From Osmia lignaria lignaria (Eukaryota > Arthropoda > Insecta > Hymenoptera > Megachilidae), in assembly GCF_051020975.1 (NCBI RefSeq), contig NW_027478166.1, positions 9,425,501 to 9,489,500 on the forward strand: a stretch of 64,000 nt of DNA. Direction: 5' to 3'. A model generated the notes under the pieces. It had not been told where the DNA came from and did not search any database. It saw only the letters and a list, made by a program, of their open reading frames with translations. Below are positions 25,947-39,468 of this stretch, piece after piece. The translations under genes were made by a program, and so were the position numbers. Position 1 is the stretch's first letter. Each line of letters begins with the position of its first letter.

Positions 25947-28900
25947 TCAGAAGCGTAGTTTTCGAGATATATCGAGATATTTAAAAGATCCGAAGCCGCA
26001 CCAACATAATAGAGATACAGAAACACCGTGGCCCCGTTCTTTAGGATATCTCTGCACTATTGCGAGCTGGAAATGCCACTCCCAGTTTAGCTGTGCAGAA
26101 GAAGAACAACAAGAAGAAGAAATATCTCGAAATATGTCCGTCCGGACCCTTCCCTTGAGATAAATCTGCAAATATCTCGGAAACGAAGCGAGCTATGGCA
26201 AAACGTTAAGAGACCTTTTTTGTAGAGAATTATGTTTCCTACAATTTATGTTCTATGATATTTTTTGATCAGAAGCGTAGTTTTCGAGATATATCGAGAT
26301 ATTTAAAAGTTCCGAAGCCGCACCAACATAATAGAGATACAGAAACACCGTGGCCCCTTTCTTTGAGATAACTCTGCACTATTGCGAGCTGCAAATGCCA
26401 CTTCCAGCTTAGCTGTGCAGAAGAAGAACAACAAGAAGAAGAAATATCTCGAAATATGTCCGTCAGGCCCCTTCCCTTGAGATAAATCTGCAAATATCTC
26501 GGAAACGAAGCGAGCTATGGCAAAATGTTAAGAGACCTTTTTTGTAGAGATTTAAGTTTCCTACTTTTTATGTTCTATGATATTTTTTGATCAGATGCGT
26601 AGTTCTCGAGATATATCAAGATATTTAAAAGTTCCGAAGCCGCACCAACATAATAGATATACAGAAACACCGTGGCCCCTTTCTTTGCGATAACTCTGCG
26701 CTATTGCGAGCTGCAAATGCCACTTCCAGCTTAGCTGTGCAGAAGAAGAACAACAAGAAGAAGAAATATCTCGAAATATGTCCGTCAGGCCCCTTCCCTT
26801 GAGATATATCTGCAAATATCTCGGAAACGAAGAGAGCTATGGCAAAATCTTAAGAGACCTTTTTTGTAGAGAATTAACTTTCCTACTTTTTATGCACTAT
26901 GATATTTTTTGATCAGATGCGTAGATCTCGAGATATATCAAGATATTTAAAAGTTCCGAAGCCGCACCAACATAATAGAGATACAGAAACACCGTGGACC
27001 CTTTCTTTGAGATAACTCTGCACTATTGCGAGCTGCAAATGCCACTTCCAGCTTAGCTGTGCAGAAGAAGAACAACAAGAAGAAGAAATATCTCGAAATA
27101 TGTCCGTCAGGCCCCTTCCCTTGAGATAAATCTGCAAATATCTCGGAAACGAAGAGAGCTATGGCAAAATGTTAAGAGACCTTTTTTGTAGAGAATTAAG
27201 TTTCCTACTTTTTATGTTCTATGATATTTTTTGATCAGATGCGTAGTTCTCGAGATATATCAAGATATTTAAAAGTTCCGAAGCCGCACCAACATAATAG
27301 AGATACAGAAACACCGTGGCCCCTTTCTTTGAGATAACTCTGCACTATTGCTAGCTGCAAATGCCACTTCCAGCTTAGCTGTGCAGAGGAAGTACAACAA
27401 GAAGAAGAAATATCTCGAAATATGTCCGTCAGGCCAGTTCCTTTGAGCTGAATCTGCAAATATCTCGGAAACGAAGCGAGCTATGGCAAAATGTTAAGAG
27501 CAGTTTTTTGTAGAGAATTATGTTTCCTACAATTTATGTTCTATGATATTTTTTGATCAGAAGCGTAGTTTTCGAGATATATCGAGATATTTAAAAGTTC
27601 CGAAGCCGCACCAACATAATAGAGATACAGAAACACCGTGGCCCCTTTCTTTGAGATAACTCTGCACTAGTGCGAGCCGCAAATGCCACTTCCAGCTTAG
27701 CTGTGCAGAAGAAGAACAACAAGAAGAAGAAATATCTCGAAATATGTCCGTCAGGCCCCTTCCCTTGAGATAAATCTGCAAATATCTCGGAAACGAAGAG
27801 AGCTATGGCAAAATCTTAAGAGACCTTTTTTGTAGAGAATTAACTTTCCTACTTTTTATGCTCTATGATATTTTTTGATCAGATGCGTAGTTCTCGAGAT
27901 ATATCAAGATATTTAAAAGTTCCGAAGCCGCACCAACATAATAGAGATACAGAAACACCGTGGCCCCTTTCTTTGAGATAACTCTGCACTATTGTGAGCT
28001 GCAAATGCCACTTCCAGCTTAGCTGTGCAGAAGAAGAACAACAAGAAGAAGAAATATCTCGAAATATGTCCGTCAGGCCCCTTCCCTTGAGATAAATCTG
28101 CAAATATCTCGGAAACGAATAGAGCTATGGCAAAATGTTAAGAGACCTTTTTTGTAGAGAATTACGTTTCCTACTTTTTATGTTCTATGATATTTTTTGA
28201 TCAGATGCGTAGTTCTCGAGATATATCGAGATATTTAAAAGTTCCGAAGCCGCACCAACATAATAGAGATACAGAAACACCGTGGCCCCTTTCTTTGAGA
28301 TAACTCTGCACTAGTGCGAGCCGCAAATGCCACTTCCAGCTTAGCTGTGCAGAAGAAGAACAACAAGAAGAAGAAATATCTCGAAATATGTCCGTCAGGC
28401 CCCTTCCCTTGAGATAAATCTGCAAATATCTCGGAAACGAAGCGAGCTATGGCAAAATGATAAGAGACCTTTTTTGTAGAGAATTAAGTTTCCTACTATT
28501 TATGTTCTATGATATTTTTTGATCAGATGCGTAGTTCTCGAGATATATCAAGATATTTAAAAGTTCCGAAGCCGCACCAACATAATGGAGATACAGAAAC
28601 ACCGTGGCCCCTCTCTTTGAGATAACTCTGCACTAGTGCGAGCCGCAAATGCCACTTCCAGCTTAGCTGTGCAGAAGAAGAACAACAAGAAGAAGAAATA
28701 TCTCGAAATATGTCCGTCAGGCCCCTTCCCTTGAGATAAATCCGCAAATATCTCGGAAACGAAGAGAGCTATGGCAAAATGTTAAGAGACCTTTTTTGTA
28801 GAGAATTAAGTTTCCTACTTTTTATGTTCTATGATATTTTTTGATCAGATGCGTAGTTCTCGAGATATATCAAGATATTTAAAAGTTCCGAAGTCGCACC

Positions 28901-30776
28901 AACATAATAGAGATACAGAAACACCGTGGCCCCTTTCTTTGAGATAACTCTGCACTATTCCGTGCTGCAAATGCCACTTCCAGCTTAGCTGTGCAGAGGA
29001 AGAACAACAAGAAGAAGAAATATCTCGAAATATGTCCGTCAGGCCAGTTCCTTTGAGCTGAATCTGCAAATATCTCGGAAACGAAGCGAGCTATGGCAAA
29101 ATGTTAAGAGACGTTTTTTGTAGAGAATTATGTTTCCTACAATTTATGTTCTATGATATTTTTTGATCAGAAGCGTAGTTTTCGAGATATATCGAGATAT
29201 TTAAAAGTTCCGAAGGCGCACCATCATAATAGAGATACAGAAACACCGTGGCCCCTTTCTTTGAGATAACTCTGCACTAGTGCGAGCCGCAAATGCCACT
29301 TCCAGCTTAGCTGTGCAGAAGAAGAACAACAAGAAGAAGAAATATCTCGAAATATGTCCGTCAGGCCCCTTCCCTTGAGATAAATCTGCAAATATCTCGG
29401 AAACGATGAGAGCTGTGGCAAAATGTTAAGAGACCTTTTTTGTAGAGATTTAAGTTTCCTACTTTTTATGTTCTATGATATTTTTTGATCAGATGCGTAG
29501 TTCTCGAGATATATCAAGATATTTAAAAGTTCCGAAGTCGCACCAACATAATAGAGATACAGAAACACCGTGGCCCCTTTCTTTGAGATAACTCTGCACT
29601 ATTCCGTGCTGCAAATGCCACTTCCAGCTTAGCTGTGCAGAGGAAGAACAACAAGAAGAAGAAATATCTCGAAATATGTCCGTCAGGCCAGTTCCTTTGA
29701 GCTGAATCTGCAAATATCTCGGAAACGAAGCGAGCTATGGCAAAATGTTAAGAGACGTTATTTGTAGAGAATTATGTTTCCTACAATTTATGTTCTATGA
29801 TATTTTTTGATCAGAAGCGTAGTTTTCGAGATATATCGAGATATTTAAAAGTTCCGAAGGCGCACCATCATAATAGAGATACAGAAACACCGTGGCCCCT
29901 TTCTTTGAGATAACTCTGCACTAGTGCGAGCCGCAAATGCCACTTCCAGCTTAGCTGTGCAGAAGAAGAACAACAAGAAGAAGAAATATCTCGAAATATG
30001 TCCGTCAGGCCCCTTCCCTTGAGATAAATCTGCAAATATCTCGGAAACGAAGCGAGCTATGGCAAAATGATAAGAGACCTTTTTTGTAGAGAATTAAGTT
30101 TCCTACTATTTATGTTCTATGATATTTTTTGATCAGATGCGTAGTTCTCGAGATATATCAAGATATTTAAAAGTTCCGAAGCCGCACCAACATAATGGAG
30201 ATACAGAAACACCGTGGCCCCTCTCTTTGAGATAACTCTGCACTAGTGCGAGCCGCAAATGCCACTTCCAGCTTAGCTGTGCAGAAGAAGAACAACAAGA
30301 AGAAGAAATATCTCGAAATATGTCCGTCAGGCCCCTTCCCTTGAGATAAATCCGCAAATATCTCGGAAACGAAGAGAGCTATGGCAAAATGTTAAGAGAC
30401 CTTTTTTGTAGAGAATTAAGTTTCCTACTTTTTATGTTCTATGATATTTTTTGATCAGATGCGTAGTTCTCGAGATATATCAAGATATTTAAAAGTTCCG
30501 AAGTCGCACCAACATAATAGAGATACAGAAACACCGTGGCCCCTTTCTTTGAGATAACTCTGCACTATTCCGTGCTGCAAATGCCACTTCCAGCTTAGCT
30601 GTGCAGAGGAAGAACAACAAGAAGAAGAAATATCTCGAAATATGTCCGTCAGGCCAGTTCCTTTGAGCTGAATCTGCAAATATCTCGGAAACGAAGCGAG
30701 CTATGGCAAAATGTTAAGAGACGTTTTTTGTAGAGAATTATGTTTCCTACAATCTTTGTTCTATGATATTTTTTGA
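25947..30776. repeat. Middle HOR, copy 1 (15 monomers, 4830 bp)
   Basis: Starts with the tagged unit (TTTAAAAGATCCG, GATATCTCTGC, CACTCCCAG) that also opens the next three copies. Then follow 26269, 26591 (AATAGATATACAG, TCTGCGCTATTG) and 26913 (ATGCACTATG, GTAGATCTCGAG). It has internal duplications: the pair at 28845-29488 is repeated from 29489, and the 28523 and 28845 units recur at 30133 and 30455. These explain why it is longer than later copies. Confidence 0.85.
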
Positions 30777-33700
30777 TCAGAAGCGTAGTTTTCGAGATAT
30801 ATCGAGATATTTAAAAGATCCGAAGCCGCACCAACATAATAGAGATACAGAAACACCGTGGCCCCTTTCTTTGGGATATCTCTGCACTATTGCGAGCTGG
30901 AAATGCCACTCCCAGTTTAGCTGTGCAGAAGAAGAACAACAAGAAGAAGAAATATCTCGAAATATGTCCGTCAGGACCCTTCCCTTGAGATAAATCTGCA
31001 AATATCTCGGAAACGAAGCGAGCTATGGCAAAACGTTAAGAGACCTTTTTTGTAGAGAATTATGTTTCCTACAATTTATGTTCTATGATATTTTTTGATC
31101 AGAAGCGTAGTTTTCGAGATATATCGAGATATTTAAAAGTTCCGAAGCCGCACCAACATAATAGAGATACAGAAACACCGTGGCCCCTTTCTTTGAGATA
31201 ACTCTGCACTATTGCGAGCTGCAAATGCCACTTCCAGCTTAGCTGTGCAGAAGAAGAACAACAAGAAGAAGAAATATCTCGAAATATGTCCGTCAGGCCC
31301 CTTCCCTTGAGATAAATCTGCAAATATCTCGGAAACGAAGCGAGCTATGGCAAAATGTTAAGAGACCTTTTTTGTAGAGATTTAAGTTTCCTACTTTTTA
31401 TGTTCTATGATATTTTTTGATCAGATGCGTAGTTCTCGAGATATATCAAGATATTTAAAAGTTCCGAAGCCGCACCAACATAATAGATATACAGAAACAC
31501 CGTGGCCCCTTTCTTTGCGATAACTCTGCGCTATTGCGAGCTGCAAATGCCACTTCCAGCTTAGCTGTGCAGAAGAAGAACAACAAGAAGAAGAAATATC
31601 TCGAAATATGTCCGTCAGGCCCCTTCCCTTGAGATATATCTGCAAATATCTCGGAAACGAAGAGAGCTATGGCAAAATCTTAAGAGACCTTTTTTGTAGA
31701 GAATTAACTTTCCTACTTTTTATGCACTATGATATTTTTTGATCAGATGCGTAGATCTCGAGATATATCAAGATATTTAAAAGTTCCGAAGCCGCACCAA
31801 CATAATAGAGATACAGAAACACCGTGGACCCTTTCTTTGAGATAACTCTGCACTATTGCGAGCTGCAAATGCCACTTCCAGCTTAGCTGTGCAGAAGAAG
31901 AACAACAAGAAGAAGAAATATCTCGAAATATGTCCGTCAGGCCCCTTCCCTTGAGATAAATCTGCAAATATCTCGGAAACGAAGAGAGCTCTGGCAAAAT
32001 GTTAAGAGACCTTTTTTGTAGAGAATTAAGTTTCCTACTTTTCATGTTCTATGATATTTTTTGATCAGATGCGTAGTTCTCGAGATATATCAAGATATTT
32101 AAAAGTTCCGAAGCCGCACCAACATAATAGAGATACAGAAACACCGTGCACCCTTTCTTTGAGATAACTCTGCACTATTGCGAGCTGCAAATGCCACTTC
32201 CAGCTTAGCTGTGCAGAAGAAGAACAACAAGAAGTAGAAATATCTCGAAATATGTCCGTCAGGCCCCTTCCCTTGAGATATATCTGCAAATATCTCGGAA
32301 ACGAAGCGAGCTATGGCAAAATGTTAAGAGACCTTTTTTGTAGAGAATTATGTTTCCTACAATTTATGTTCTATGATATTTTTTGATCAGAAGCGTAGTT
32401 TTCGAGATATATCGAGATATTTAAAAGTTCCGAAGCCGCACCAACATAATAGAGATACAGAAACCGTGGCCCCTTTCTTTGAGATAACTCTGCACTAGTG
32501 CGAGCCGCAAATGCCACTTCCAGCTTAGCTGTGCAGAAGAAGAACAACAAGAAGAAGAAATATCTCGAAATATGTCCGTCAAGCCCCTTCCCTTGAGATA
32601 AATCTGCAAATATCTCGGAAACGAAGCGAGCTATGGCAAAATGTTAAGAGACCTTTTTTGTAGAGAATTAAGTTTCCTACTTTTTATGTTCTATGATATT
32701 TTTTGATCAGATGCGTAGTTCTCGAGATATATCAAGATATTTAAAAGTTCCGAAGTCGCACCAACATAATAGAGATACAGAAACACCGTGGCCCCTTTCT
32801 TTGAGATAACTCTGCACTATTCCGTGCTGCAAATGCCACTTCCAGCTTAGCTGTGCAGAGGAAGAACAACAAGAAGAAGAAATATCTCGAAATATGTCCG
32901 TCAGGCCAGTTCCTTTGAGCTGAATCGGCAAATATCTCGGAAACGAAGCGAGCTATGGCAAAATGTTAAGAGACGTTTTTTGTAGAGAATTATGTTTCCT
33001 ACAATTTATGTTCTATGATATTTTTTGATCAGAAGCGTAGTTTTCGAGATATATCGAGATATTTAAAAGTTCCGAAGGCGCACCATCATAATAGAGATAC
33101 AGAAACACCGTGGCCCCTTTCTTTGAGATAACTCTGCACTAGTGCGAGCCGCAAATGCCACTTCCAGCTTAGCTGTGCAGAAGAAGAACAACAAGAAGAA
33201 GAAATATCTCGAAATATGTCCGTCAGGCCCCTTCCCTTGAGATAAATCTGCAAATATCTCGGAAACGATGAGAGCTGTGGCAAAATGTTAAGAGACCTTT
33301 TTTGTAGAGATTTAAGTTTCCTACTTTTTATGTTCTATGATATTTTTTGATCAGATGCGTAGTTCTCGAGATATATCAAGATATTTAAAAGTTCCGAAGC
33401 CGCACCAACATAATAGAGATACAGAAACACCGTGGCCCCTTTCTTTGAGATAACTCTGCACTATTGCGAGCTGCAAATGCCACTTCCAGCTTAGCTGTGC
33501 AGAGGAAGAACAACAAGAAGAAGAAATATCTCGAAATATGTCCGTCAGGCCCCTTCCCTTGAGATAAATCTGCAAATATCTCGGAAACGAAGAGAGCTAT
33601 GGCAAAATCTTAAGAGACCTTTTTTGTAGAGAATTAACTTTCCTACTTTTTATGCTCTATGATATTTTTTGATCAGATGCGTAGTTCTCGAGATATATCA

Positions 33701-35282
33701 AGATATTTAAAAGTTCCGAAGCCGCACCAACATAATAGAGATACAGAAACACCGTGGCCCCTTTCTTTGAGATAACTCTGCACTATTGCGAGCTGCAAAT
33801 GCCACTTCCAGCTTAGCTGTGCAGAAGAAGAACAACAAGAAGAAGAAATATCTCGAAATATGTCCGTCAGGCCCCTTCCCTTGAGATAAATCTGCAAATA
33901 TCTCGGAAACGAAGAGAGCTATGGCAAAATCTTAAGAGACCTTTTTTGTAGAGAATTAACTTTCCTACTTTTTATGTTCTATGATATTTTTTGATCAGAT
34001 GCGTAGTTCTCGAGATATATCAAGATATTTAAAAGTTCCGAAGCCGCACCAACATAATAGAGATACAGAAACACCGTGGCCCCTTTCTTTGAGATAACTC
34101 TGCACTATTGTGAGCTGCAAATGCCACTTCCAGCTTAGCTGTGCAGAAGAAGAACAACAAGAAGAAGAAATATCTCGAAATATGTCCGTCAGGCCCCTTC
34201 CCTTGAGATAAATCTGCAAATATCTCGGAAACGAATAGAGCTATGGCAAAATGTTAAGAGACCTTTTTTGTAGAGAATTACGTTTCCTACTTTTTATGTT
34301 CTATGATATTTTTTGATCAGATGCGTAGTTCTCGAGATATATCGAGATATTTAAAAGTTCCGAAGCCGCACCAACATAATAGAGATACAGAAACACCGTG
34401 TCCCCTTTCTTTGAGATAACTCTGCACTAGTGCGAGCCGCAAATGCCACTTCCAGCTTAGCTGTGCAGAAGAAGAACAACAAGAAGAAGAAATATCTCGA
34501 AATATGTCCGTCAGGCCCCTTCCCTTGAGATAAATCTGCAAATATCTCGGAAACGAAGCGAGCTATGGCAAAATGATAAGAGACCTTTTTTGTAGAGAAT
34601 TAAGTTTCCTACTATTTATGTTCTATGATATTTTTTGATCAGATGCGTAGTTCTCGAGATATATCAAGATATTTAAAAGTTCCGAAGCCGCACCAACATA
34701 ATGGAGATACAGAAACACCGTGGCCCCTCTCTTTGAGATAACTCTGCACTAGTGCGAGCCGCAAATGCCACTTCCAGCTTAGCTGTGCAGAAGAAGAACA
34801 ACAAGAAGAAGAAATATCTCGAAATATGTCCGTCAGGCCCCTTCCCTTGAGATAAATCCGCAAATATCTCGGAAACGAAGAGAGCTATGGCAAAATGTTA
34901 AGAGACCTTTTTTGTAGAGAATTAAGTTTCCTACTTTTTATGTTCTATGATATTTTTTGATCAGATGCGTAGTTCTCGAGATATATGAAGATATTTTAAA
35001 GTTCCGAAGCCGCACCAACATAATAGAGATACAGAAACACCGAGGACCCTTTCTTTGAGATAACTCTGCACTATTGCGAGCTGCAAATGCCACTTCCAGC
35101 TTAGCTGTGCAGAAGAAGAACAACAAGAAGAAGAAATATCTCGAAATATGTCCGTCAGGCCAGTTCCTTTGAGCTGAATCTGCAAATATCTCGGAAACGA
35201 AGCGAGCTATGGCAAAATGTTAAGAGACGTTTTTTGTAGAGAATTATGTTTCCTACAATTTATGTTCTATGATATTTTTTGA
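30777..35282. repeat. Middle HOR, copy 2 (14 monomers, 4506 bp)
   Basis: Opens with the same four tagged units at 30777, 31099, 31421 and 31743. The unit at 32387 has lost 2 bp (AGATACAGAAACCGTGG at about 32454), giving 4506 instead of 4508 bp. It holds the pair at 32707-33350 (GTCGCACC then GGCGCACCATC), shared with copy 1 and with the right-hand HOR, and ends with the 34639 (AATGGAGATAC) and 34961 (ACACCGAGGACCC) units. Confidence 0.88.
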
Positions 35283-38200
35283 TCAGAAGCGTAGTTTTCG
35301 AGATATATCGAGATATTTAAAAGATCCGAAGCCGCACCAACATAATAGAGATACAGAAACACCGTGGCCCCTTTCTTTGGGATATCTCTGCACTATTGCG
35401 AGCTGGAAATGCCACTCCCAGTTTAGCTGTGCAGAAGAAGAACAACAAGAAGAAGAAATATCTCGAAATATGTCCGTCAGGACCCTTCCCTTGAGATAAA
35501 TCTGCAAATATCTCGGAAACGAAGCGAGCTATGGCAAAACGTTAAGAGACCTTTTTTGTAGAGAATTATGTTTCCTACAATTTATGTTCTATGATATTTT
35601 TTGATCAGAAGCGTAGTTTTCGAGATATATCGAGATATTTAAAAGTTCCGAAGCCGCACCAACATAATAGAGATACAGAAACACCGTGGCCCCTTTCTTT
35701 GAGATAACTCTGCACTATTGCGAGCTGCAAATGCCACTTCCAGCTTAGCTGTGCAGAAGAAGAACAACAAGAAGAAGAAATATCTCGAAATATGTCCGTC
35801 AGGCCCCTTCCCTTGAGATAAATCTGCAAATATCTCGGAAACGAAGCGAGCTATGGCAAAATGTTAAGAGACCTTTTTTGTAGAGATTTAAGTTTCCTAC
35901 TTTTTATGTTCTATGATATTTTTTGATCAGATGCGTAGTTCTCGAGATATATCAAGATATTTAAAAGTTCCGAAGCCGCACCAACATAATAGATATACAG
36001 AAACACCGTGGCCCCTTTCTTTGCGATAACTCTGCGCTATTGCGAGCTGCAAATGCCACTTCCAGCTTAGCTGTGCAGAAGAAGAACAACAAGAAGAAGA
36101 AATATCTCGAAATATGTCCGTCAGGCCCCTTCCCTTGAGATATATCTGCAAATATCTCGGAAACGAAGAGAGCTATGGCAAAATCTTAAGAGACCTTTTT
36201 TGTAGAGAATTAACTTTCCTACTTTTTATGCACTATGATATTTTTTGATCAGATGCGTAGATCTCGAGATATATCAAGATATTTAAAAGTTCCGAAGCCG
36301 CACCAACATAATAGAGATACAGAAACACCGTGGACCCTTTCTTTGAGATAACTCTGCACTATTGCGAGCTGCAAATGCCACTTCCAGCTTAGCTGTGCAG
36401 AAGAAGAACAACAAGAAGAAGAAATATCTCGAAATATGTCCGTCAGGCCCCTTCCCTTGAGATAAATCTGCAAATATCTCGGAAACGAAGAGAGCTCTGG
36501 CAAAATGTTAAGAGACCTTTTTTGTAGAGAATTAAGTTTCCTACTTTTCATGTTCTATGATATTTTTTGATCAGATGCGTAGTTCTCGAGATATATCAAG
36601 ATATTTAAAAGTTCCGAAGCCGCACCAACATAATAGAGATACAGAAACACCGTGCACCCTTTCTTTGAGATAACTCTGCACTATTGCGAGCTGCAAATGC
36701 CACTTCCAGCTTAGCTGTGCAGAAGAAGAACAACAAGAAGTAGAAATATCTCGAAATATGTCCGTCAGGCCCCTTCCCTTGAGATATATCTGCAAATATC
36801 TCGGAAACGAAGCGAGCTATGGCAAAATGTTAAGAGACCTTTTTTGTAGAGAATTATGTTTCCTACAATTTATGTTCTATGATATTTTTTGATCAGAAGC
36901 GTAGTTTTCGAGATATATCGAGATATTTAAAAGTTCCGAAGCCGCACCAACATAATACAGATACAGAAACACCGTGGCCCCTTTCTTTGAGATAACTCTG
37001 CACTAGTGCGAGCCGCAAATGCCACTTCCAGCTTAGCTGTGCAGAAGAACAACAACAAGAAGAAGAAATATCTCGAAATATGTCCGTCAGGCCCCTTCCC
37101 TTGAGATAAATCTGCAAATGTCTCGGAAACGAAGCGAGCTATGGCAAAATGTTAAGAGAGCTTTTTTGTAGAGAATTAAGTTTCCTACTTTTTATGTTCT
37201 ATGACATTTTTTGATCAGATGCGTAGTTCTCGAGATATATCAAGATATTTAAAAGTTCCGAAGCCGCACCAACATAATAGAGATACAGAAACACCGTGGC
37301 CCCTTTCTTTGAGATAACTCTGCACTATTGCTAGCTGCAAATGCCACTTCCAGCTTAGCTGTGCAGAGGAAGAACAACAAGAAGAAGAAATATCTCGAAA
37401 TATGTCCGTCAGGCCAGTTCCTTTGAGCTGAATCTGCAAATATCTCGGAAACGAAGCGAGCTATGGCAAAATGTTAAGAGACCTTTTTTGTAGAGAATTA
37501 TGTTTCCTACAATTTATGTTCTATGATATTTTTTGATCAGAAGCGTAGTTTTCGAGATATATCGAGATATTTAAAAGTTCCGAAGCCGCACCAACATAAT
37601 AGAGATACAGAAACACCGTGGCCCCTTTCTTTGAGATAACTCTGCACTAGTGCGAGCCGCAAATGCCACTTCCAGCTTAGCTGTGCAGAAGAACAACAAC
37701 AAGAAGAAGAAATATCTCGAAATATGTCCGTCAGGCCCCTTCCCTTGAGATAAATCTGCAAATGTCTCGGAAACGAAGCGAGCTATGGCAAAATGTTAAG
37801 AGACCTTTTTTGTAGAGAATTAAGTTTCCTACTTTTTATGTTCTATGACATTTTTTGATCAGATGCGTAGTTCTCGAGATATATCAAGATATTTAAAAGT
37901 TCCGAAGCCGCACCAACATAATAGAGATACAGAAACACCGTGGCCCCTTTCTTTGAGATAACTCTGCACTATTGCTAGCTGCAAATGCCACTTCCAGCTT
38001 AGATGTGCAGAGGAAGAACAACAAGAAGAAGAAATATCTCGAAATATGTCCGTCAGGCCAGTTCCTTTGAGCTGAATCTGCAAATATCTCGGAAACGAAG
38101 CGAGCTATGGCAAAATGTTAAGAGACCTTTTTTGTAGAGAATTATGTTTCCTACAATTTATGTTCTATGATATTTTTTGATCAGAAGCGTAGTTTTCGAG

Positions 38201-39468
38201 ATATATCGAGATATTTAAAAGTTCCGAAGCCGCACCAACATAATAGAGATACAGAAACACCGTGGCCCCTTTCTTTGAGATAACTCTGCACTAGTGCGAG
38301 CCGCAAATGCCACTTCCAGCTTAGCTGTGCAGAAGAACAACAACAAGAAGAAGAAATATCTCGAAATATGTCCGTCAGGCCCCTTCCCTTGAGATAAATC
38401 TGCAAATGTCTCGGAAACGAAGCGAGCTATGGCAAAATGTTAAGAGACCTTTTTTGTAGAGAATTAAGTTTCCTACTTTTTATGTTCTATGACATTTTTT
38501 GATCAGATGCGTAGTTCTCGAGATATATCAAGATATTTAAAAGTTCCGAAGCCGCACCAACATAATAGAGATACAGAAACACCGTGGCCCCTTTCTTTGA
38601 GATAACTCTGCACTATTGCTAGCTGCAAATGCCACTTCCAGCTTAGCTGTGCAGAGGAAGAACAACAAGAAGAAGAAATATCTCGAAATATGTCCGTCAG
38701 GCCCCTTCCCTTGAGATAAATCTGCAAATATCTCGGAAACGAAGCGAGCTATGGCAAAATGATAAGAGACCTTTTTTGTAGAGAATTAAGTTTCCTACTA
38801 TTTATGTTCTATGATATTTTTTGATCAGATGCGTAGTTCTCGAGATATATCAAGATATTTAAAAGTTCCGAAGCCGCACCAACATAATGGAGATACAGAA
38901 ACACCGTGGCCCCTCTCTTTGAGATAACTCTGCACTAGTGCGAGCCGCAAATGCCACTTCCAGCTTAGCTGTGCAGAAGAAGAACAACAAGAAGAAGAAA
39001 TATCTCGAAATATGTCCGTCAGGCCCCTTCCCTTGAGATAAATCCGCAAATATCTCGGAAACGAAGAGAGCTATGGCAAAATGTTAAGAGACCTTTTTTG
39101 TAGAGAATTAAGTTTCCTACTTTTTATGTTCTATGATATTTTTTGATCAGATGCGTAGTTCTCGAGATATATGAAGATATTTTAAAGTTCCGAAGCCGCA
39201 CCAACATAATAGAGATACAGAAACACCGAGGACCCTTTCTTTGAGATAACTCTGCACTATTGCGAGCTGCAAATGCCACTTCCAGCTTAGCTGTGCAGAA
39301 GAAGAACAACAAGAAGAAGAAATATCTCGAAATATGTCCGTCAGGCCAGTTCCTTTGAGCTGAATCTGCAAATATCTCGGAAACGAAGCGAGCTATGGCA
39401 AAATGTTAAGAGACGTTTTTTGTAGAGAATTATGTTTCCTACAATTTATGTTCTATGATATTTTTTGA
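35283..39468. repeat. Middle HOR, copy 3 (13 monomers, 4186 bp)
   Basis: Opens with the tagged unit. In its second half it alternates type B units carrying GAAGAACAACAACAAG and CAAATGTCTCGG (36893, 37537, 38181) with type A units carrying ATTGCTAGCTGC and CCAGTTCCTTTGAGCTG (37215, 37859). This is itself a dimer repeat. The unit at 38503 starts like its neighbours but switches at about 38703 to CCCTTCCCTTGAGATAAATC, a chimeric junction. Confidence 0.9.

Noticed and set aside
25933..26163. Plus-strand frames of 71-78 codons (also at 16285, 19052, 30763, 35269 and 39455)
   Set aside because: They overlap the same repeat units, appear only where a point change removes a stop, and differ in frame and content from one site to another. 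No coding evidence.
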